From Spodoptera frugiperda (Eukaryota; Arthropoda; Insecta; Lepidoptera; Noctuidae): DNA of 64,000 nucleotides. A program made the translations under genes and the position numbers. Within the stretch, counting starts at the first letter, position 1, and every line of letters starts with the position of its first letter. Below the pieces are notes generated by a model that was not told the origin of the DNA, did not search any database, and was given only the letters and a program-made list of their open reading frames with translations. Positions 13,236-24,812 of the stretch are shown here, one piece after another. The DNA lies in NCBI RefSeq assembly GCF_023101765.2, contig NC_064217.1:8529788-8593787 (forward strand). The letters run 5' to 3'.

Positions 13236-13561
13236 TTATAACTTTCGTGAGACATACTAAATGAATTATTATGTTATCGCCGCGTCGTGTGTCGCGGAAT
13301 GCTGCTCATGAATATAAGCCTCTAGCATGGCTTGAAATTAGTCGAGTTCCTCGTCAAACAATTACGTGAGTAAGCCAAAAACATAATAATTGACATTTTA
13401 AATATTCGCAAAGTAAAGGCATAGCAACAAAAACAACAAAATAATTATAAACATATAACTTGCAGTGTATTCATTACAAATGATTATTTACAAGATGAGT
13501 ATTAAGAATTAAAGCCAATGGACAAAGTGCGAAGAGCATCAGCAGTTGAAAGTGGAACCTC

Positions 13562-14535
13562 CTAGAAGAATGCTGGGCCGACGTAACCAGGGGCGACGAA
13601 GCGAGCACCAGCGCCGTTCACGACAGTAGGGCCAGCCACCAAGGTCTGGAAAAAATATGAATGTTGTTCAACCCTATTCGGTAGTATCATGTTCCGTATC
13701 AAGAGAAAAGGTTGTCTTAGCAAATTTTTCTGTCTGTAGTGGTTAGCAGACCTTCAGGCTACGGTACCTGTGTTCCATTATATTGCGTCTTAATTCTTTT
13801 TTCGACTATATTTTCTAATTGAATCGGGTTAAGCAGACATGACTTCTTATAAAACTATGCCGAAAGACGCATTACCAAAAATATAGGGGCCGTCGTCTAT
13901 TTATTGCGATATTGAATAATGGCTGATTAAGGAATAAATATGAGTAGGAAACAAAATATGTTCGTTTAGCATTGTTCCCTCTACCTACCTACTAAACCTA
14001 CTAAGGTGTTACTACGGAGTATTAAGAAATTAAGGTTATAACATCAGGAGTCATTATAGGTGAATTGCTTAGGAAACAACAGAATATTATTTTTCGGAGA
14101 ACAATTTCTTTAATTTGCAAATATTGATACGTACCCTGCTAGCGGGAGCAAAGCCAGCATATCCTGGCCAGGCGAAGAATTGAGGTGCAGCGGCAGCCAA
14201 CGCCACGCAGACGACGAGGAAGACCAGCTGTGAACGTTTGGAAGAAGATTTATATTTGCTGCTTTTTTAAGCCAAAAGAAAATATTTATAATAAAATATC
14301 TTTGCCTTTAAATGCAATAGCTTTTACATTTTCTAATAATCATCATTATATCATTAATATGCACGTATTGTGAAGGTTTCTGTCTCTGGAGCTCTAACCA
14401 CCGGTAGCTTGAACCATGGTCCCGCTACTGGTCGGCTCCTATTTTATTTTATAATGTAGTTTTAAAAAATGTAATTTTAGAGAATTTTGAATAAATATAT
14501 GATCATTATGATAGTAAACTTACGAGGTATTTCAT
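13562..14535 (-). CDS. Small secreted peptide A (62 aa), three exons
   Basis: Coding exons on the complement are 14,524-14,535, 14,135-14,227 and 13,562-13,645; all junctions are GT-AG and phase 0. The start is the ATG of MKYL in a 12-base first coding exon, and the intron cuts the signal peptide after residue 4. That layout is common in insect cuticle-protein and small secreted-peptide genes. Residues 1-18 form a signal peptide (hydrophobic LVFLVVCVALAAAA), followed by a PQFFAWPGYAG segment and a repetitive AGPTVV / RFVAPGYVGPAFF tail. The mature ~43 residues contain no cysteine. It is tandem to a close paralog at 17,275-17,989. I think it is a cuticle-associated or neuropeptide-like-precursor-type secreted peptide. 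The sequence alone does not decide between them. Confidence 0.85.
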
Positions 14536-14570
14536 TTTAATGGCAGTGTTGGTAGATCTCACTAGAACTG

Positions 14571-14652
14571 CTGCTAAGCCTTCTGAGTGCAAACTATACT
14601 GGCTTACGGAAGGCAGACGCATATATAGGGCCCTTGAAGGTCGTCCAGCAAT
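14571..14652 (-). promoter_or_regulatory. TATA promoter of secreted peptide A
   Basis: On the complement a TATATAT box lies at 14,621-14,627 and a GCACTCAG initiator-like site near 14,583-14,590. Much of this block (the GGTCA...CCTTCAA flank, the TATA box, GCGTCTGC, TAGTTTGCACTCAG) is repeated almost base for base upstream of the paralog at 18,004-18,076. That conservation is the main support. Confidence 0.75.
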
Positions 14653-15507
14653 GTAGGCAGCCTAACACGAGCCTAGACCCTCCTAAGGTCAGACGGCCTA
14701 TCTGAATATCTAATGACAATACCAGTTGTCAGGAAAAAATATACAAAGTTAATTATTGCTGCTCTAGTTATGGTCTGCATAATAATTTATTAGGACTACT
14801 TTGTCATCAAGCTGTTCTCTATGTATGGATGATTAAATAGGTGGTAAAGAATTTATTTTTATAGAGGTAGAAATACGTTTCTTGATCTATAAAAATATTT
14901 CTTTTGGTTGTTCTTATCGTAAAAGTTTAATGAATGCTTATCAGTTTCAGGAAACTTTTAGCGCTTTTCTTTGTCTCTGTAATTGTGAATTGTGGGTTTA
15001 CGAATGTATTTTTAATTTACGATTTCTTATTCCGGTAGATATGTTGTAAATACTGTCAGCAAAATATTTATTCCAACTATTGTATACATACTAAGGTAGA
15101 GTTAACAATGTATCTAGATTTGTAATATACCTAAGTAACTGACGAATAAAAGATGTTCACATTCGGTATTATGTTTATGATCCTCTGCCTGACCACAGGT
15201 TCAGTTTTTCTTCTGCACTATCGGGGATTGATATAGTGCCCAGTGCATCTAAAATCGAATTTGTATAAACACTCCAAGTTATGACTAACATAACTATATA
15301 GTAACAAACATGCATAACCATAAGCATGAATTATAACCTCACTATGGCATAGGGCAACGCCAATGAGCAAACGGATCATCGGATGGTAAGCAATTGACGT
15401 CGCACATCTGATGAGCTTCAAGTACATTGTGAAATATTAAAAAAGAATATGTTCTTTTCTTGATAGACTTGAGTGATTAATCGTATTGTCATTTCCAGGA
15501 AGGAGGG

Positions 15508-15665
15508 GTAGTCCCGCATTTGGTGAGACCAGAGGGAGTGTCAGACTCGTACTGACTAAAAACCACATCGTCCCTTCTCCTGCTTTGAGCCAGAACCCCT
15601 GTTACGTAGTCCGCAGCTCCGAAACGGGCATCAACCCTACTGGGCCCCATCTGTAGTGATCTGGA
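15508..15665 (+). repeat. Dispersed repeat family A, copy 4
   Basis: GAGGGAGTGTCAGACTCGTA, then CTGACTAAAAACCAC, GAGCCAGAACCCC, GTTACGTAGTCCGCAGCTCC, and a 3' extension GGGCATCAACCCTACTGGGC that shows this copy reaches further right than most. Confidence 0.75.
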
Positions 15666-16121
15666 TCTTTGAGGCGCGCGCGGAACGCGATGCACTGTTT
15701 CCCAATTTAATCCTAAAGCTACCTTACGCGTATTATGTACGCAACGAACAACATTGCCTTCTGCATAACCTAACTAGACAACAATGTAGACTTTCCTAAT
15801 AATTTAGTCATTCAACAGATTAGCATACTTACTAGCATTCGTGTTGATTTATACACATAATTCGCTGTTTCTGGGAAGTTACGGCTATCATTTGCATGCC
15901 GACCTGTCTACGATCGGTCCTAGTTATCAATCATGCATATTTAATTTGTAACTCGTTAGCTTACATATTACTTACATGACAACTAAGTAGTTGCTACAAA
16001 ACTTAACTATGACAGTAGAATAGATCGAGTGTTCACCAGCGTTACTTCTGAGCTAGCTAAGTATCTTGCGTTCAATCACCAGAAAATAATCTATTTACGG
16101 GCTTTGTAAGAACTTCTATCG

Positions 16122-16234
16122 ATACCCTTAGTACTAGTTTGCTTTACGTTTAAAGTAAATGAAACAAGAGCGCGTTCTGTGCTCTGATTCGTTGGTTTAT
16201 TCGAGCACGTAAAGCAAAATCATACTGAGGGTAT
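16122..16234. mobile_element. Inverted-repeat MITE, family D copy 1
   Basis: The ends ATACCCTTAGTACTAGTTTG and its imperfect complement (CATACTGAGGGTAT at the right) enclose GAGCGCGTTCTGTGCTCTGATTCG-like sequence (16,171-16,193). A relative with the same core lies at 60,044-60,197. It has no coding capacity. The superfamily is not clear. Confidence 0.65.
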
Positions 16235-16482
16235 TGTCTGCAGGGAGTCTAGAACTGCGCGGGATGTATGAGAAAAGGACAAGGGTCTCATGTACTCAGC
16301 TTTATTTGTAAATATCTTTACTAAATAGGACTATATAATATAATCAGTCATGTCATCAACTTCAAATAAAACGCATGATAGGTATTAAATAGCATAGATA
16401 TACTTTACATTAATAGAATCTTATTCACCACTGTAAGCTAAAAAAGAAAGTGTAGCAGTGCCATGCTTCAGCATGAACGTGC

Positions 16483-16575
16483 CGTCTACGAAAGGCCGGC
16501 AACGCTCTTGTAAAGTTCGGGTGTCCATGAGCGGCACCAATTGCTTACCATCAAGTGACCTGTCTGCTTTTTTAC
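16483..16575 (-). repeat. Dispersed repeat family B, partial copy
   Basis: AAAGGCCGGCAACGCTCTTG, then GGTGTCCATGAGCGGC and TTGCTTACCATCAAGTGAC, which is family B read on the other strand. Confidence 0.7.
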
Positions 16576-17274
16576 CGGCTTATCCCCAAAAAAATACCTA
16601 CTAAACCTAAAGAAATTTGCAAGAATTGTAACAGATGGAAATCTAAAGTTTCAGGTGCTATGGGATCTTCGATCATAAATACATATCTACATCTATCAAA
16701 GTATGAGACAAAGGCGTCAGATTATATTGTAGTAAGCGTATGAATTGCGTATACCTATATTATTATTAATTCTATATTATTCTCATAGATAATTTCTGAA
16801 ACTTCAGGTCTAGAGGAACGAACTCATTTCACACCTTGCTTGTCAATTTGTTACGCTGTGTTACAACTGAGCTAGATCTGTTACCTAACTATATAGGCAT
16901 TCGTTTTATTGATAATCTTTTGTAATTTGACTGCATCTTTGGTCCAGTGGTCGCAATCATCAAAAATCTGGGTATTCAACCTAGATTTTACTGCGCAGTA
17001 TTGATGTATTTTTTTATTTTTTGTAAGACCTGAGACTGTATATATGATGATGATGATAATATAGCAGTATTTATAGGAGTATTTTAAATTACTTATAACA
17101 AAAATCATTAGATCAATCGTATTAAAACAACACAATTTCTATAAACGATACTTTTAATTTGTGTAGATATACATGTTACAGATGTTTATATACAAAAGAC
17201 GAATATGTAGTTTGGGCCAAAGTGTGACAAAGTGCAAGTTGCTAGGGTTGAGGGTTGAGGGGGAGAGAGCCGGC

Positions 17275-17989
17275 TTAGAAGAATGGATAACCAGCGAAGT
17301 AGCGGGCAGGAGCTTCGTTCACCACGGTTGGACCAGCAACCACAGTCTGTAAACAAAAAACAAAAGAATTACAGCTATTATAAGGGTAAAAGGCTAAGGA
17401 AGTAATATTGGTGGATTGTTCAGGAAACGACTGAATATTTTTTTTTTCAAAGAACAGTTTCTTTCATTTGCAGATATTGATACGTACCCTGCTAGCGGGA
17501 GCATAGCCAGCATATCCTGGCCAGGCGAAGAATTGAGGTGAAGCGGCGGCCAGGGCCACGCAGACGACCAGGAAAACCAGCTGAAAAAATATTAATTAGT
17601 AAAAGAAGAATCAAGAAAAGATGGAAGGTTTATACGACGAATGATATGGAAGAAAAGGTGATGTGATGACTACTGATAAGAGAGAATGAGGAACAGATGG
17701 CATAATATGTGTAAATTACAATCAAATTGGGACAAAAACAAGAAGAGAAGTTAAAGCAGGAAAAGTTTGGTCTTCTTGCAGATGAATTAACTTTCCCGTA
17801 TGTAACTATACGAGTGGAAGAGGCAACTGAGAAGGTTTTCTTTTTAATCAGTGCCCATGTGAGGAGAACAGAACTGAATGATCCTTCGGGACCATTGGTC
17901 CAGTCTGATCATCTGAAGATTTAATATCAACCTCCACAAATCAATCAGAAAACTTTTAATAGAATGGTGTAACTTACGAAGTATTTCAT
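17275..17989 (-). CDS. Small secreted peptide B (58 aa), tandem paralog
   Basis: Coding exons on the complement are 17,978-17,989, 17,488-17,580 and 17,275-17,346, with the same three-exon, phase-0 structure as the copy at 13,562. The second exons (31 residues each) differ at only two residues (A to S, F to Y). The last exon is four residues shorter and reads AGPTVVNEAPARYFAGYPFF. The signal peptide starts MKYFLVFLVV. The intron sequence next to exon 2 is also conserved between the copies. The pair is therefore a fairly young tandem duplication or has been kept alike by gene conversion. Same functional uncertainty as for peptide A: secreted, cysteine-free, possibly cuticle- or neuropeptide-like. 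Confidence 0.85.
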
Positions 17990-18003
17990 ATTGAAGGTTT
18001 AGT

Positions 18004-18076
18004 TAGGACTGCTGCTGAGTGCAAACTATATCGTCCTACGGAAAGCAGACGCATTATATAGAACCTTTGAAGGTCA
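18004..18076 (-). promoter_or_regulatory. TATA promoter of secreted peptide B
   Basis: On the complement a TATATAA box at 18,054-18,060 lies upstream of GCACTCAGCAGCAG near 18,007-18,020. The stretch matches the promoter of peptide A at 14,571-14,652, including the shared GCGTCTGC block between TATA and initiator. Confidence 0.75.
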
Positions 18077-19893
18077 CTAGCCAGGTAAGCTTTGTCACCA
18101 AGCTTTGTAAACACTTAGATAAAAGTAACTACTGCATATTTATCAAATAATTATTATTATCGATAACTAGCTCTACCAGTTTAATCGATAGTTTACGTTG
18201 GTAGGCAGAAAATCAGTGGCCACCGTTGAGTCAAAGCTGGGACGCCGTGCCTTTGGGTTGATGCTTAATAATGTTAAATTATGAAGAAGATATTAGTATT
18301 TCTAACATTTTTTGTGACCTTTTTTAATTTCTCTTAAGTCTAAGCGCCTGTTTCACCACCTTCATATACATATGTGGCAGATAAACTTATGTAACAGATA
18401 GTGCATACAAATTACGTTCTTAATTCAAAATTATCAGATACATAGCGGCTATTTTGACATTGTGAAAAAGGCCCTAAAAGTAAATGAATAATTTTACTAT
18501 CAAACATTAAGCCCACTGCAGATTGCAGGCACTTAGTTCTTCCAGCTTGAATCGGAGATGCGATTACTCCGTCAGAATTAGATTCATATAATCAATTCAT
18601 AAAACACACTATGTATGTTTAAAATTACTCTTATGATCCAAACAGGTACTCAACATGATCATAAAACACATACCATAAATTCATATAAGCACCTTACCTA
18701 CACCTAAACACATTACCCTCTTTGTTTCCAAGTATGCAAATTAAATAACTGTCTATTTAGAAGGCAGTTATGTCAGTAAACACTGGTATATAAAGTTATG
18801 TATATAATTATACATAACTGGATCGAAATGTAGGCGTAGCTAATAATTTAATCATTCAATGTTCACATTATACGCCTGTTATGGAAGTATGGACGCGTTT
18901 CAATTAAAACTGGCTTATTGATATGAAATGCCTGTGCAACAATAGTTTATAAATCATAAATCATGTACCAAAATATAGGAAAAAAAAAAAGAAAAAAAAA
19001 GTATAATATGATAGTTAGTGTACTTTTCCACCAGAGATGTGCTAAGTAGCTATGCTACGAAGACCTAATAGCTATGCTGTGAAACTATGTCACATACGCC
19101 CGAATACTGAAATGTTACTCAATTTCAAGTTGTACTTAAATATCGTGCTATCTCTGTCATTTTATAAAGAATTGATATGGACAAAACTAGTTTTGAGAGC
19201 GTCTTAATATTGAGTAGCGTTTGAGTATTCCGACAATAGTCTTCGTAGCATAGATACTTACCACATCTATGTAGCTTAAATTCTACCCTTAAATTCCTAA
19301 CCCAAAAGACCGAGAACGCATTTGTAACGCCTCTGGTGTTCCAGGTAACCATGGGCGGCGGCAATTGCTTACCATCAGGTGATCCATCTGCTAGTTTAAA
19401 GTTGTTGATCACTCAAGAACATAAATTCTATTGATAGGTGGAGGCCGCCATTGAAATGTTAAGTTATTGCATGAGTTTATTTTAAAACAATTTATGCACC
19501 ATTGTTGTCTTACTTGTCATAAAATTCCATTTCATTATCATCATAATATTACCGCTATTGAACGTTGTATTTCCATAATTTATTCAAATTATTGTTAAAT
19601 GGACCTAGAGATCTCTCGCATTTGTTAACAAGTTTTATGTCTATATGAATTTAGACCAATTATCGATTTATTACAGTCTAAGTACCAGCATTATTTTTGC
19701 ATCAGTTATTAAATTAATATTCTGCGGAATCTAGTTGCCATTCACAGATCAATAGTAGTTATCTTGTACACACCTAGGTACCTATAAAATGTAACTTAGT
19801 AAACACATTTAATATTTTCTATGAGAGGTAAAATAGGTAATCTCTACCATTGAATAAACTTACCCGCTCACAGAAATTTGAATTTTATTTTGA
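18077..19893. other. Intergenic region upstream of peptide B
   Basis: AT-rich sequence without a supported gene. It contains a family B copy on the minus strand (19,285-19,396) and an A-rich tract near 18,978-19,000. Confidence 0.6.
19285..19396 (-). repeat. Dispersed repeat family B, copy
   Basis: It reads CGCATTTGTAACGCCTCTGG, then ACCATGGGCGGCGGC and TTGCTTACCATCAGGTGATCC, the complement of the family B core. Confidence 0.75.
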
Positions 19894-22393
19894 TCAGCAA
19901 ATGAGTGGTTTTTCTGCATCAAGTCGCATATGTTCATCGGGTCCCTTGCTTGATTCGGTTTCAGCGGCGTCAGCGCGGTAGACAGCGTTTTCGATCCACA
20001 CTGCGATGCGGTCGGATATAGCTACCATGAACCGAGGGAGACGTCCAGGGTTCGTGCGCGTTGGTTTGGGTTCACCTGGAAGAAGCATAGCCAAAAATAA
20101 GTATTGAAAGATTATGGTCAGAATTTTTAAAGCTTGAAGTTTTTTGATATACGGCCTAGGTGACTTAAACCACCCCGTTCCTTCTCCTGTTTTGAGCCAG
20201 AGCCCCGGTAACCTGTTACGTGTTCGTTACGTAGTCCGCAACACCGGATTGGGTATCAGCCCTACTGGATCCCATCGGTAACTCGATATTTGGGTTGGGC
20301 AAAGCCATTATGTTAGGTATCTATTATATTATCTATATGCAAACATACGTGATGCAAAAACTTTGGACCGCTTTTTATGAAAATTGCGCGGACGTAGGAG
20401 CATAAAATTTGGTACACTTATAGTTTATGTGTAGGAGAAGTGCAGGACGCTAATATTTTTCAAAAATAATGCTTATAAAGTACATTAAATTAATAAATAA
20501 AACATTACACACACATGCATAGTATCTGATCGTATTTGACAAAACGTCAAAATCGATAGACATTGCGATGATATTGACGTCTCATATGAATAGAGTTTTA
20601 TAAAAGAGTTTGTTTGAGTTTGAGTTAAATAAAAATTTACCTTGAACGTATGTTAAGTGGTATTGTAAATTAAATCGTATATGGTTGAATTTCAACCACT
20701 AGGCGACCACTAGTTAAGTATTATTAGGCTTAACAACTTCCAAAAATTGCCAATAACCCCGCCCCTCGCCACATATTAGTAGATACATATTTGAACTTGA
20801 ACCAATGATATAGGTACTAACCGAGAATTTCAGCGACTCTCTCCAGAACCACATCGGCGATGCTTCTGAGACGGTTGGACACCAACATTTCTTTTTGGCC
20901 TTTAGCTATGTAATCACATAAACGGTACGCCACCTAAACATATCACAACTATGAATTAACTCCTTCATTAAACCCACAACAAAATCCATTTTGTCCGGAA
21001 CCTCATAACCGCATTAAAGTCCAATTTTAGTTCCTGCCAGATTTATTACATTTTTAGAAAACACTTATAGCAGATTTTACACTTAAGGACATGAGGACTT
21101 GAGGAGTTTTGCGAGGGCCCGTTTAGTACGGGTCTCAGTAATGTAATAAATTCAAACATTTTAAACAATGCTGTAAGTATTTCGAGAACCTGGGCACTAA
21201 AGTTGACGAGCCACTTCTGCCTCTGACGCAGCTCCTTGCTTCTGTCAGCGTGTTCCTTGCGGCTGACCATACCACCCGGTCCAGACCATCGTTTCGATGA
21301 CTCGTAAAACGCTTGGAAATATTGCTCAGTTTGTCTGTATTAGGTAAACAGAAAATGAATTGAATATACCTAATGCCACATAATACTAGCTTAGTTGAAA
21401 CTTCTGAGATCGTCATCGGACAGAATACGTCCACTTATGAACAAATCTCCTACTTACAATAAGGAATTTGGTGATCCTCAAACCGCTGCTTGTGGATTAA
21501 AGTTTGGTCACTGAAAATTTTGAGAATATTTCTGCCGTTCTTTGACAACGCATCACAGTATTCGGCCAGAAATAAAAGAGGTACCTATATGTAAACTTTC
21601 GTACCTAAGTTCTAAACTGTTTTCAAAAGTTATAAACTTGTTACCTCAAACTCTGGTTTCGAAATAAATCTGTATCTACATATATAAAATTAAATTGAAA
21701 ACCTATGAATGACTCACTACTACTAGATACACACTCAGTAGTTTCGTAATAAAAAATCTAAGCGAAACTGTCACGCTGCCATGCGTGAATGAACATTCAC
21801 ACAATTTGAATACAACCATTTCCTAATTTCGGATAGTTGTCCAAAAACTTATGCAAATCACATTGTTATAGTATTGATTGTGAGTTTGTGAGTCAACAAT
21901 GTATCTATTACCTAAATGACCCCATTTGATCACTATTATAGGTTAATACCTACTTTTTAGTTCGCAATTGTCGTTGATTGGTAGGTACCGTAGTTATATC
22001 GTAGGTTATCTAGGTACCTACGGTTCTGAGCCTTAAGATTATTTTCAGTTCCTTAGAGTGGGAGAGTTATATCATACATACTCTTATCAAATCATAGGTG
22101 AAACTCACATAAGTCAAATCCTGGACAATGAAAGACACATCATTAATGAGGTCTCGAAAATAAGTGGTGATGTTATTTATGACCCTCAAAAATAGCGTCG
22201 ATATCGTCAAAAAACAAAGTATTTCATACTCAGGACTCAAGAAGTAGTCCTCCTCCAAAGCGCTCTTGATCTTGTCTCTTCGGTCACGGGGTAGTATGGC
22301 ACATTTCTCGTCCCACAAGGAGCGGAGTCGACGGGAGTTCGGCCGAGCTAACATCTCCACTCTTTCCATATTCCGACGGATTCGAGGTGTCAT
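19894..22393 (-). CDS. Uncharacterised 200 aa protein, four exons
   Basis: Exons on the complement are 22,230-22,393, 21,190-21,334, 20,822-20,933 and 19,894-20,075. All junctions are GT-AG and the frame is kept throughout (603 bases), which is strong evidence for a real gene. The start is the first ATG of the open frame (MTPRIRRNMERVEMLARPN). No signal peptide or membrane segment is visible. The protein is charged and probably helical, rich in R, E and K. It has an N-terminal RVEMLARPNSRRLRSLW stretch, a middle RQRQKWLVNFSAQ, and a C-terminal KPTRTNPGRLPRF followed by a polar tail. The LARPN motif faintly recalls repeats of THEG-type sperm proteins, but that is too weak to name it. I do not recognise the family. 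Confidence 0.75.
20158..20285 (+). repeat. Family A copy in intron 3 of the 200 aa protein gene's neighbourhood
   Basis: Contains AACCACCCCGTTCCTTCTCC, GAGCCAGAGCCCCGG, GTTACGTAGTCCGCAAC and TATCAGCCCTACTGGATCCC. It lies in the intron between the last two exons of the 200-residue gene, in antisense orientation to it. Confidence 0.75.
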
Positions 22394-22509
22394 TTTACTC
22401 CTACTTTCTTCTGTAAAAATTTAATTGTTCTATGAGTTTTTATTGTGTACCCACTGTATTGTAGTTTGATAATAAAAATCAGAGATTCTTCTCCTGTTTC
22501 TTTTTTTGT

Positions 22510-22800
22510 TTTTATATGGTTACACACCGGTAATCGAGCAGACGTATCACCTGATGGTAAGCAATCGCCGCCGCCCATGGACATTTAAAACACCAGAGGC
22601 GTTACAAGTGCGTTGCCGGTCTTTTGGTGGTTAGGAATTTAAGGGTTGTTGGGGGAATTGGGGATTGGGAAGGGGGGAATTGAGCCTCCGGTAACCTCAC
22701 TCACGCAAGAAAATGCAACGCAAGCGTTGTTTCACGTCTGTTTTCTGTGAGGCCGTGGCATCACTCCTGCCGAAGCATGGCTCTCCCACACTTATTTCTG
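22510..22800 (+). repeat. Dispersed repeat family B, longest copy
   Basis: This copy defines the family order: GAGCAGACGTATCACCTGATG, GGTAAGCAATCGCCGCCGCC, CCAGAGGCGTTACAAGTGCG, AATTTAAGGGTTGTTGGGGG, GCCTCCGGTAACCTCACTC, then CAAGCGTTGTTTCACGTCTG, TGTGAGGCCGTGGCATCACT and GAAGCATGGCTCTCCCACA. No open frame of note. It is a very common lepidopteran non-coding repeat type. Confidence 0.8.
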
Positions 22801-23199
22801 TTCTTAAATATTTTATTATTTTATTCTCTTCTTCAATATTTTGTTATTTAATTCTCCTATCTTACTCTGCTTATGTAACTACATTAGGTGCGTACAGTTA
22901 CAGTGCCTACTTTCGATACCTACCAAAATAAGAAACAAAGAATAGGAGAACGGACGGTAGACACACTCGCGATCATTATTAATGAAAGGAATGTGTTTTT
23001 ATTGCTATAGGTACCACTTATTTCCTTCCTTTGAAAGTACCTATTATGTAATATTCGAACAATATCAATAATGGTGAATGGTGCCCACCTACCTTTTAGG
23101 TTCGTGACTGCTATTCTACACTATCTTTTAGCCCATCTTATAGCTTATTAGACTTACCTAAATAATAGTTATGTATATAGGAAAGTTGGTAGGTAGGTA

Positions 23200-23613
23200 T
23201 ACAATGTGATAGGGGCGAGACTTCTAACCCGTTAAGGCTGAGTACTACATCTAATTTTATCGACAAAAATAATAATATGGGAGGTTGAACCTCTAATTGA
23301 AAATATTAAAAAATAGTGATTTTTTCGGTAAAAATAATTCACAAATGATTTTTTTCTCACCAAAACATTATCAAACATATGAAAAAAGTAATAAATTAGT
23401 TAGCCAAGGTTATTAGGTACCGTTTGTTGTTTTTTTTTTGTTTCTATGATGCATAAGTATAACCTTTGATATAAAAAAAGTAAAAAAAATATTAAAATAG
23501 CCATAACTTTTAGGGGAGGGGATTCGACCACTTCGACCCCCGACTTTTGTCGATAAAATTAGGTGTAGAACTCAGCCTTAACGGGTTAGAAGTCTCGCCC
23601 CTATCACATTGTA
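23200..23613. mobile_element. 414 bp MITE with ~70 bp TIRs and TA target site
   Basis: The left end TACAATGTGATAGGGGCGAG and the right end are complementary for about 70 bases with two mismatches (the inner limit is ATCGACAAAA). TA dinucleotides flank both ends (23,198-23,199 and 23,614-23,615), as expected for Tc1/mariner-type insertion. The interior is AT-rich and has no transposase frame. It is thus a non-autonomous element. The low divergence of the arms suggests fairly recent activity. Confidence 0.85.
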
Positions 23614-24296
23614 TAGGAATATAGGTACCTACTACTAACGGATGTTTTTGTTGCTAGACTATAACAATCCTAACGGTTAATTGTAAAGGCTAACGTTGCA
23701 GACGGGAAAAGATTCGGTTTTTCGATTCGCAAATCCAAATGTAGGATAGTAAGACTTTTCACTGATACTTTCAGCACCAATGAAAAGAGGTTCACTACTA
23801 CTACTCTATAAAGCACATACATCCAACGTCACAATGTCGTCTGTAGATCCACTTTGTGGGCGGTCATTCTGTGCTAAACTGTAGTGGGTAGGTTCCTATT
23901 TATATTAGGGTATAGTAGTAGTAGGGTATAGTGGTAGTATATATAGGTAGTATAAAAAATAGGTAGATACCTATATCCATTCTCACGACCTTGACATTCT
24001 GGTCTGACGAGGAATTAAGGTTCTGTCTGGAGCCCCTCTGTTTGTCCTTCGGGTCTATTTTCCTTGAAGCCGTCGGCATGATTACATAAGTAAATTTACC
24101 ACTGATAATTTAAATAAACTTCTCCGAAAATCACTTGGTATTTGATGCGTTGCTTATTGACATTTGGCATGTGAAAATATTATTTTGACATTGTTTAGTA
24201 AATATGGCTGAACCAGCCAGTTCTAGAGGCCGAATTTCGTGTTTGATCCTTTTTGGTTTTCGAATAATTTATAAATTCCTTATAGTTTTTTTTTTT

Positions 24297-24395
24297 TATG
24301 GAATAGGTACGTGGAATACGAGCAGACGAGTCACTTATGGTAAGCGATTAGCGCCGCCCGTGGACACCCGCAACACCAGAGTTGTCACAGGTGTG
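24297..24395 (+). repeat. Dispersed repeat family B, partial copy
   Basis: ATACGAGCAGACGAGTCACT, ATGGTAAGCGATTAGCGCCG and GGACACCCGCAACACCAGAG match the first third of family B. Confidence 0.75.
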
Positions 24396-24609
24396 TTGCT
24401 GTAATAATAGTTAACTACAGATCTACTACTTCATTGATCGTGCTCACCAAGAAAGTCGAAAAAAACTCTCACGGCACGATTGCAAATCGGGGTCTCACTC
24501 ACGTTCGATTTCCACCAGTTTCAGAAATGGTGATCCATGTAGGTACTCAAAGCTGTCGAAGAATGAATGCTGTTGGAGTAGCAACTGAGCAAAATGTCAA
24601 AAATTATTT

Positions 24610-24725
24610 CATCATCATTAGCCTGTTTAGTCCACTGCTGGGCATAGGGCTATCCACGCCACTGAGCTCGATCTACGCATCCAACCACTACCAGGCCGCC
24701 TTGCGGATATCGTCACTCCACCTAG
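24610..24725. repeat. LINE-like fragment
   Basis: It reads ATCATCATTAGCCTGTTTAG, TCCACTGCTGGGCATAGGGC and CCAGGCCGCCTTGCGGATATCG, a familiar 3' piece of lepidopteran LINEs in reverse orientation. It is too short to classify. Confidence 0.5.
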
Positions 24726-24812
24726 CAATTATAACAATTCTTTATGATCCACTAATTCTTGTTCTCTTTTCTGGGTAGGCAATAAAGTGAAAAAGAGAAA
24801 GTTTTTAAATAT

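Larger units (their letters stand above)
1..13561. other. Gene-poor AT-rich intergenic region
   Basis: I see no convincing protein gene here. The open frames are all short (the longest is 132 codons), low in complexity, and show no splice-compatible neighbours or recognisable family motifs. What can be recognised is repeat DNA, listed separately: family A and family B dispersed repeats, a CATA microsatellite, two local tandem duplications, LINE-like 3' tails and a nested hairpin element. Distant enhancers or non-coding RNAs cannot be excluded from sequence alone. Confidence 0.6.
14653..17274. other. Spacer between the two secreted-peptide genes
   Basis: No coding signal that I trust. It holds a family A repeat (15,508-15,665), family B-like fragments (15,340-15,412 and 16,483-16,575) and the inverted-repeat element at 16,122-16,234. 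Short open frames here coincide with these repeats or with AT-rich noise. Confidence 0.6.
22394..24812. other. Repeat-rich spacer upstream of the 200 aa gene and downstream of PRORP
   Basis: No supported coding exon. It contains the long family B copy (22,510-22,800), the TA-flanked MITE (23,200-23,613), another family B fragment (24,297-24,395) and a LINE-like fragment (24,610-24,725). Confidence 0.6.
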
